Assembly: GCA_002493515.1 (NCBI GenBank)
Contig: DKYZ01000098.1
Location: forward strand, 1 to 15,391
Source: Porphyromonadaceae bacterium UBA7087
Lineage (GTDB): Bacteria > Bacteroidota > Bacteroidia > Bacteroidales > Muribaculaceae
Direction of reading: 5' to 3'
Length of the DNA stretch: 15,391 nucleotides
Positions 1 to 4,399 of the stretch are shown piece by piece; position 1 is the stretch's first letter; each line of letters begins with the position of its first letter. Under the pieces are notes generated by a model. The model saw nothing but the letters and a program-made list of their open reading frames with translations. It had not been told where the DNA came from and did no database searches. A program made the position numbers and the translations under genes.

Positions 1-29
1 CGACACCTCTATGAATAATGTAGGCTAAA

Positions 30-124
30 GACTCCGCATTATGGCGTCAGGCGTCGTTCAGTCCGGGTTAGAGCAAATCTGCGAGCGCGTCGATGGTGCC
101 GCGAACAGCACTGCGTGTGAAAGG
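30..124. repeat. Left copy of a 95-bp direct repeat of an mcrC gene end
   Basis: This stretch aligns without gaps to 844-938 at an offset of 814 bases, with 81 of 95 bases identical by manual count. It holds the last codons of a McrC-like protein on the minus strand (stop at 70-68) plus the following 3' flank, including a GACTCC...GGCGTC hairpin that is one base pair poorer than the partner copy. Similarity fades on both sides, near 29 and near 125-130. It is best read as the surviving tail of a second mcrC gene, or as a duplication endpoint flanking the toxin-antitoxin module. Confidence 0.85.
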
Positions 125-139
125 CCGTCTATGAGACAT
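68..139 (-). pseudogene. Orphan C-terminal remnant of a second McrC-like nuclease
   Basis: Read on the minus strand, this stretch ends in PFTRSAVRGTIDALADLL followed by TAA. The intact McrC-like protein encoded at 882-2207 ends in PFTRNSVRDTIDSLAELL, so 13 of 18 terminal residues are the same, including the spacing to the stop. An in-frame ATG at 139 exists, but the residues before PFTR do not match McrC and the open frame is only 23 codons. I read it as a decayed gene tail, not a functional small gene. It begins 29 nt beyond the stop of the broken toxin gene, so the body of the second mcrC has been lost or replaced by the toxin-antitoxin module. Confidence 0.75.
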
Positions 140-168
140 TTATCCGCTCGATGCAATCCACTGACCCT

Positions 169-444
169 TTACTTGTCGCCATAATGAGACGACGAGGCCA
201 GCACCAGGACCGTAAGTATTTCATCATTAATTGAATATACCAGAAGGTGTTTTGCATTTATACGTCTGGACTATTGTCCTGTGCGATCACCCCTCAATGG
301 TTCCGGCTTACCGGTACCGGTCGTCGGATGCTCCTTCAATTCCTCAATGAGCTTCAACGCCTTCTTATAGGCAGTCGGTTCACTGCGTTTAAGCCGAGCA
401 AGATCAGATATCGCAATATCGGTAAAGTCCAGGAAATAGCTCAT
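169..444 (-). pseudogene. YoeB/Txe-family toxin inactivated by an internal stop
   Basis: From ATG at 444 the minus strand reads MSYFLDFTDIAISDLARLKR, continues through GTGKPEPLRGD, reaches TAG at 273-271 (codon 58), and carries on in frame as SRRINAKHLLVYSIND to SSSHYGDK and TAA at 171-169. This is the shape of YoeB/Txe mRNA endoribonucleases: about 91 residues, a GKPEPL motif, SRRI, HRLVY and a terminal HY. The stop falls where the family has Trp just before SRR, so TGG to TAG is the simplest origin. The HRLVY arginine, catalytic in E. coli YoeB (Arg65), is Leu here (HLLVY). The frame is otherwise clean, so decay looks fairly recent. The gene starts 6 nt after the antitoxin stop, the usual order. 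A truncated 57-residue product would lack the active site. Confidence 0.85.
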
Positions 445-450
445 AATGAG

Positions 451-699
451 TCAAGATACCTGTCGAGATCCCCCCACATTGTCAAATCGATGCACCATTC
501 CCTCGCGTGCCTGCTGGATAGAGCGGTCTATCTTAGCCATGATTTCAGGAGTGAAATACAGGTCGTCATCGGTTATGGGCGTTATCGCATAAGCCTTGTT
601 GCCTCGCCGGATGATTACATTCTCCCCGCGGTCTGCCATGTCGAGCACGGAAGCCTGACGCTCGCGGAACTCTCTTGTCGAAATCTGATATACAGCCAT
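451..699 (-). CDS. Phd/YefM-family antitoxin
   Basis: This 82-residue protein starts MAVYQISTREFRERQASVLDM. The STREFR segment, the acidic middle and GENVIIRRGNKAYAITPI match the N-terminal DNA-binding fold of Phd/YefM antitoxins. The C-terminal half (around DLYFTPEIMAKIDRSIQQAREG) is the likely helical toxin-binding arm. ATG at 699 is preferred; a TTG two codons upstream would also be in frame but is unlikely. Antitoxins of this family neutralise YoeB/RelE-type RNases by wrapping the active site and repress their own operon as a complex. Here the toxin just downstream is dead, so this gene is an orphan antitoxin that could still repress its promoter or protect against related toxins (inference). 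Confidence 0.88.
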   Translation of the reverse strand: MAVYQISTREFRERQASVLDMADRGENVIIRRGNKAYAITPITDDDLYFTPEIMAKIDRSIQQAREGMVHRFDNVGGSRQVS

Positions 700-715
700 A
701 TTCAAAACTTTTTAT

Positions 716-761
716 GTACCAATCAGGTACAAAATTACAAAATCTATTTCAAAACAACAAA
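716..761 (-). promoter_or_regulatory. Promoter and operator of the antitoxin gene
   Basis: On the minus strand there is TTTG (761-758), a 20-nt spacer and TAATTTTG (737-730). This is a full match to the Bacteroidota -33/-7 consensus TTTG-N19-21-TAnnTTTG. Immediately downstream, a perfect inverted repeat GTACC-N5-GGTAC (716-730) touches the -7 box and covers the expected start of transcription. An operator there fits autorepression by a Phd/YefM protein. The antitoxin ATG lies 17 nt further on. Confidence 0.75.
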
Positions 762-843
762 TTAATCCATGCTATAGTTATATTCTCTAACAGGAATAGG
801 AATCGAGTGAGACTTTGCACGCGGTCTCCCGTTACCGGGTAAG

Positions 844-862
844 GACTCCGCGTTCTGGAGTC
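844..862 (-). terminator. Possible hairpin downstream of mcrC
   Basis: GACTCC (844-849) and GGAGTC (857-862) form a perfect 6-bp stem with a 7-nt loop, 20 nt past the mcrC stop. No T-run follows on the minus strand, so intrinsic termination is doubtful. The hairpin is part of the 95-bp repeat and is mostly kept in the left copy. Confidence 0.35.
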
Positions 863-938
863 AGGCGTCGCTCAGTCGGGGTTAGAGCAATTCAGCGAGT
901 GAGTCGATGGTGTCGCGAACGGAATTGCGTGTGAAGGG
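844..938. repeat. Right copy of the 95-bp repeat (end of intact mcrC)
   Basis: This is the partner of 30-124, with 81 of 95 bases identical and no gaps. It covers the last 18 or so codons of the intact mcrC gene and about 40 bases of its 3' flank. Both copies have the same orientation and enclose the antitoxin gene and the broken toxin gene. Confidence 0.85.
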
Positions 939-2207
939 GACTCCTACAATCGAAACGCGGACAGTGCCATCGGCACCGGTCATAAGGTCGTGGCGACTGA
1001 AACGGGTATAGGGGTACACAAGCACGCACCTCGTGCATCGTTGCGCAGAAGTGGAGACAAGGGCGGAATAAGCCAAAACCTGATGTAAGTCATGACGGAA
1101 CGTCTCTCTGAGATCCTCTGTCGCGCTATCCCAATTGTAGAAATGGCTCTTATATTTGGCATCTGCCACTATTATTTCTTCGGCGGTGGCTATGACAATG
1201 TCCGGCTCAAGATGCGACATTCCCCATGCCGGTTTGACACCTCCATAAATGCCATATCGCTGATTGCATCTTATGGAGCCCCCTTTCATCCGGGCGGCGT
1301 TTGAGAATAGGTATTGCACGTATCGTTCGAAAAATTCCGTATAATCGAGTCTCCACGCAGCTTTCGATTCCGTCTTATCGGCAAGCACAAGATTGGCAGC
1401 GTGTTTCAGCTTTTTTATTATCGAAATGTCATACCCATGTATGGGAATTGACTCGGTTGGCTCCGTCTTTCTCTGTTGCAACAACCTCCGGGCCCGCTCT
1501 ATTCTATGCCCATATGCGAGCATTGTGCCGGGCGGCAACATGGAGTGTTCTATTTTGTCGAGAGCCATGGCAAGCGCATAGTTCACCTGAAAGCGTTCCC
1601 TATGTCTGTCAGTAAGGGTATTGATTCTATTATTGAAATTCAAAGACTGGAGCGGATCTACACTTACCCTACAGGCATATTCATCCCACATTGTGGCTGA
1701 TGACGGGAATCTCTCCCTCCTTTTCTCATTTACAAAATGACGCCACGAGGTATGTTCCGCCTCAAGATAAAGATCGACATATCGGCAGCATTCAAGCAAT
1801 ACCGGGGGCGATACGGGAGGGGTATGCAGAAGTTTAAATGATTCTGAATATTCCGGACGTATTTTGTCGCCGACAAAATCAATAATCTCGGAAGAATCCT
1901 CCCCAAAGCGTCCCGTCACCACCAGGTCGGCTGCTATAAGGCCTGTATTGGGGGCTTTAACAGCTACGGCTCCGATGAAACCGGAAGTCTCAACCTCCAA
2001 TGCGGCCTTGAAATCCACTGTCACGATCCGGGCTGTGATGCCGAGAAATTCCAGCTCCTTCCGATTGAGGTCGATAAACCGTTGCATCGTCGGTTCAAAC
2101 GATCTGTCGTAACCACATTTCCACGATTTGAACATTTCTTCGCCCCATCTCTCGATAGAGAGCGCCTTCAAAGGTGGAATGGTTTTTCCCTTCCGTTTGG
2201 CAGCCAT
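882..2207 (-). CDS. McrC-like PD-(D/E)xK nuclease subunit of a type IV restriction system
   Basis: This 441-residue protein is the nuclease partner of the McrB-like NTPase encoded just upstream. McrBC-type complexes use NTP-driven translocation to cut modified DNA. The N-terminal half contains ETSGFIGAVAVKAPNTGLIA and VTGRFG, typical of McrC N-terminal domains. The C-terminal nuclease core shows a PD-(D/E)xK signature: HLEPDIVI (Asp336), IIVADAKYK (Asp349, Lys351) and DLHQVLAYS (Gln376). All catalytic positions look intact. The start at 2207 has AGGA just upstream and lies 15 nt after the mcrB stop, so the two are surely co-transcribed. The exact DNA target (5mC, 5hmC or other) cannot be read from sequence. 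Confidence 0.88.
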   Translation of the reverse strand: MAAKRKGKTIPPLKALSIERWGEEMFKSWKCGYDRSFEPTMQRFIDLNRKELEFLGITARIVTVDFKAALEVETSGFIGAVAVKAPNTGLIAADLVVTGRFGEDSSEIIDFVGDKIRPEYSESFKLLHTPPVSPPVLLECCRYVDLYLEAEHTSWRHFVNEKRRERFPSSATMWDEYACRVSVDPLQSLNFNNRINTLTDRHRERFQVNYALAMALDKIEHSMLPPGTMLAYGHRIERARRLLQQRKTEPTESIPIHGYDISIIKKLKHAANLVLADKTESKAAWRLDYTEFFERYVQYLFSNAARMKGGSIRCNQRYGIYGGVKPAWGMSHLEPDIVIATAEEIIVADAKYKSHFYNWDSATEDLRETFRHDLHQVLAYSALVSTSAQRCTRCVLVYPYTRFSRHDLMTGADGTVRVSIVGVPFTRNSVRDTIDSLAELL

Positions 2208-2222
2208 TATCCTAAAGACCTA

Positions 2223-3686
2223 TCATTGATACATAAGCACTCCGGCATGTTGCAGGAAATAATAACCGAATGCATCCCTTGCCCTTAGCATATAACCCTC
2301 GTTAAGATATTCCTTCACCAACGGCATGACCTCATACTGGAGTCTTTGCTTTATGGCACTCTCCGGATCAGTCTTGTCCACGATGAAATAAGACTGGCCA
2401 GGCTGAAGATTCAACTCCTCATCGGATGCATAGGTACGGAAAATTTCTGCCATGTCATTAAACTCTTTATCCTGAAATACCTTGCCTGAAGGGACTTCCT
2501 TGTTCTGTAGCAACTGAGGTCGTAGAGTAAACCAGGTGAATCGACGCCGAAGAGCAAAATCGACTACAGCCAGACTGCGGTCAGCAGTATTCATAGTGGC
2601 CAGGACATAAAGGTTCTCAGGTAAATGAGTCAGAGTCATGTCTCCGATATTCAATTCGAGCTTCCGGTCTTTTGCGTCCTTTTCGAAAAGATAGAACACA
2701 GGTCCCAGAACATTGGCGAGATTGGCCCGGTTTATCTCATCTATTATAAGAAGGACCTTTTCCTTGGTATTACTGGCATAGGCAATAGCCTCATATAATA
2801 CACCCTTCTTCGGACAGAACGTCAATTCCGAAGCATTTTCATTCATATTGGGGGTTATCCCATATACGAAGTCGGAGTATGTGGTCTCCGCGCTAAACTG
2901 TATGAAGAATGTCTTTTCCCATTCCTTCTCATCGGATGCTATTTCCGCTGCAGTGAAGGTTTTACCGACACCTGGAGCCCCTTGCAACACCAAAAAGCGG
3001 TGTGTCATCAACAATTCATGAGCCTTTTCGCGATAGTCGACGGTTTCCTCCTTTATGTGGCCGTCAAGCCACTTTTGGCGCGCCTTGGAATTTTTACTTA
3101 TACCCCACTCCCGCATTTGCCCATACATGGCAAGCCAGGTATATATGATATCGAGTGCATCCTGCTCACTAATTTTGTCGAAATCAATGATTGTTGCAGC
3201 CGGTATCACAGTGGAATATGCTTTCACAGTATCACGCAATATGCGTCGATCGCTGGGTATTTCCTTTTGCAATGATCCAAGAGAAGTGTTGATATCGTCG
3301 AAAGATGTCTTATAGAAGGTTGCTTCGGGATTCAGAGAGCGTAGAGTCAGGAAATTACGTCGCAATCCCGGTGTGCCGGCAAGCTCATAGTCTTCCACAA
3401 ATCCCTGCGAACCGACCACAAGCCCAGCCACACACATCCGGACATCTTGCTCGTTGTCAGGAAAGACTACGAATGAGAAATCTGAATATGCCCCCGACAA
3501 CGGTTCCCGGGGTGATATGAAGCCAAAATATGGGTCCTTGGCCTCCGCTCCCGTTGCATTGGAAGAATACAGGTTTTTTCTTAATACAGCATTTCCTTTA
3601 GGATTCGGTTCACTTTTCGACCGGGGGTCAAGACCAAATTCCTTCCCCTTTTCTAATATCAGCTGAAAAAGTTGTTCGCTCGTCAT
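2223..3686 (-). CDS. McrB-like AAA+ NTPase (motor and specificity subunit)
   Basis: This 487-residue protein has its AAA+ module at about residues 225-400. Walker A is GAPGVGKT (236-243), Walker B is LLIIDEINR (Asp316, Glu317), and the McrB-family signature MNTADRS is at 365-371, followed by LRRRF (379-383), a likely arginine-finger region. McrB proteins hydrolyse GTP and form hexamers that drive McrC. The first 200 or so residues have no recognised McrB DNA-binding domain that I can name; DPYFGFISPREPLSGAYSDF is its most distinctive stretch. In this family the N-terminus reads the modified base, so this part probably sets specificity (inference). The ATG overlaps the stop of the upstream XRE gene as ATGA, suggesting translational coupling. 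Confidence 0.9.
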   Translation of the reverse strand: MTSEQLFQLILEKGKEFGLDPRSKSEPNPKGNAVLRKNLYSSNATGAEAKDPYFGFISPREPLSGAYSDFSFVVFPDNEQDVRMCVAGLVVGSQGFVEDYELAGTPGLRRNFLTLRSLNPEATFYKTSFDDINTSLGSLQKEIPSDRRILRDTVKAYSTVIPAATIIDFDKISEQDALDIIYTWLAMYGQMREWGISKNSKARQKWLDGHIKEETVDYREKAHELLMTHRFLVLQGAPGVGKTFTAAEIASDEKEWEKTFFIQFSAETTYSDFVYGITPNMNENASELTFCPKKGVLYEAIAYASNTKEKVLLIIDEINRANLANVLGPVFYLFEKDAKDRKLELNIGDMTLTHLPENLYVLATMNTADRSLAVVDFALRRRFTWFTLRPQLLQNKEVPSGKVFQDKEFNDMAEIFRTYASDEELNLQPGQSYFIVDKTDPESAIKQRLQYEVMPLVKEYLNEGYMLRARDAFGYYFLQHAGVLMYQ

Positions 3687-4177
3687 GGCTCTATGTCATA
3701 CATTATCACCGGGGCATTCTCCCCCATATAAGGAAGGGCTCGGATGGTGTTGAAGTCCAGAAATTCTATAGCCTCTTCATATGTCATTTCGTCCTGGCTC
3801 ATAAGCGAACCTATCATGGCAGAATAAGAATAGACCACTTTGCCGCACTCAGTCACACCAGTAACAGCCTCGATAAAGTCAGGAGCCTCAAGCACAACCG
3901 CATTCTCAAATCCCTTCTCTATCAGCGACTCTTTCAATTGATCTACATCGGAAAACGGGCCACCACTCTCAGCCATGTGGATAAATCGGCTCAATGGAAT
4001 ATTGAAATAACTGGCAAAACGCTCAAGCACGTCAAGAGAGATGTTCCTCTTTCCATTCTCTACATCACTGAGATAACGACGGTCGATCCCTGCTCCATAG
4101 GCAAGCTCCTCCTGGGAAATGGAGCGCAGGGCACGAAGACTACGGATGGTATTGGCGAGTGAGTGGGTTAACGACAT
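3683..4177 (-). CDS. XRE-family regulator with a C-terminal extension, first gene of the mcrBC-like operon
   Basis: This 164-residue protein starts MSLTHSLANTIRSLRALRSI. Residues 8-66 form a Cro/C1-type helix-turn-helix (ISQEELAYGAGIDRRYLSDV, then ENGKRNISLDVLERF). ATG at 4177 is chosen because the fold begins right after it; the frame continues upstream only to an unlikely TTG. Residues 75-164 form a second domain with MTYEEAIEFLDFNTIRALPY and ENAPVIMYDI. From memory, this resembles small stand-alone proteins of unknown function in many bacteria, though I cannot verify that. The stop overlaps the mcrB ATG. Its place at the head of a restriction operon, with a palindrome at its own start site, suggests a controller (C-protein-like) role that delays or limits nuclease expression (inference). 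Confidence 0.85.
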   Translation of the reverse strand: MSLTHSLANTIRSLRALRSISQEELAYGAGIDRRYLSDVENGKRNISLDVLERFASYFNIPLSRFIHMAESGGPFSDVDQLKESLIEKGFENAVVLEAPDFIEAVTGVTECGKVVYSYSAMIGSLMSQDEMTYEEAIEFLDFNTIRALPYMGENAPVIMYDIEP

Positions 4178-4184
4178 ATGATTA

Positions 4185-4228
4185 CGCATTAATGCGCAAA
4201 ATTGCCAAAATATCCTGACATCAACAAC
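4185..4228 (-). promoter_or_regulatory. Promoter and palindromic operator of the restriction operon
   Basis: On the minus strand, GTTG (4228-4225), a 20-nt spacer and CAATTTTG (4204-4197) fit the Bacteroidota -33/-7 pattern, with one mismatch in the -7 box. Directly downstream is the perfect 12-nt palindrome CGCATTAATGCG (4185-4196), which would overlie the transcription start and end 7 nt before the XRE ATG. It is a strong candidate binding site for the XRE protein itself. Confidence 0.6.
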
Positions 4229-4245
4229 GGCCAATAGTGCACATC

Positions 4246-4306
4246 GATTAACTATTAGTGATTAACGATAAGTGATTAACTCATCGTTTATCACTAATAG
4301 TTAATC
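4246..4306. repeat. Long AT-rich inverted repeat
   Basis: The arms 4246-4269 and 4283-4306 are 24 nt each and complementary at 23 positions, with a 13-nt loop. The motif GTGATTAAC also occurs as a direct repeat at 4258-4266 and 4272-4280, and its complement recurs at 4301-4309. It lies between the operon promoter and the secDF terminator, at the edge of the accessory island. Similar ATTAGTGATTAA-type intergenic repeats are, from memory, common in Bacteroidales. There is no T-run to make it a terminator. Confidence 0.8.
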
Positions 4307-4318
4307 ACTCATAGTTAT

Positions 4319-4359
4319 AAAAAAACCGAGGCCGGGAATCCTTTAAGATTCCCGGCCTC
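4319..4359 (-). terminator. Rho-independent terminator of secDF
   Basis: A perfect 13-bp G+C-rich stem (4328-4340 with 4347-4359; arm GAGGCCGGGAATC) has a 6-nt loop and is followed on the minus strand by a run of seven T (4325-4319). It begins 40 nt after the secDF stop. Confidence 0.93.
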
Positions 4360-4399
4360 TCCATGAAACAAAGCGTTTCTCAACGCTATAGAAGCTTTC

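Noticed and set aside
271..273. In-frame TAG in the toxin considered as a recoded (readthrough) codon
   Set aside because: There is no recoding signal, the catalytic Arg is also lost, and simple nonsense inactivation explains the data.
247..765. Long plus-strand open frame across the toxin-antitoxin region
   Set aside because: It is antisense to the antitoxin and the broken toxin, starts at a TTG and has no recognisable domain; the minus-strand frames match known families.
4178..4234. Longer N-terminus of the XRE regulator from a TTG at 4234
   Set aside because: The extra 19 residues run through the promoter -7 box and the palindrome, and the HTH fold starts right after ATG 4177.
4246..4310. 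Repeated GTGATTAAC units considered as a CRISPR or iteron array
   Set aside because: The units are short, unevenly spaced and mainly arranged as one inverted repeat; there are no spacers and no cas or rep gene.
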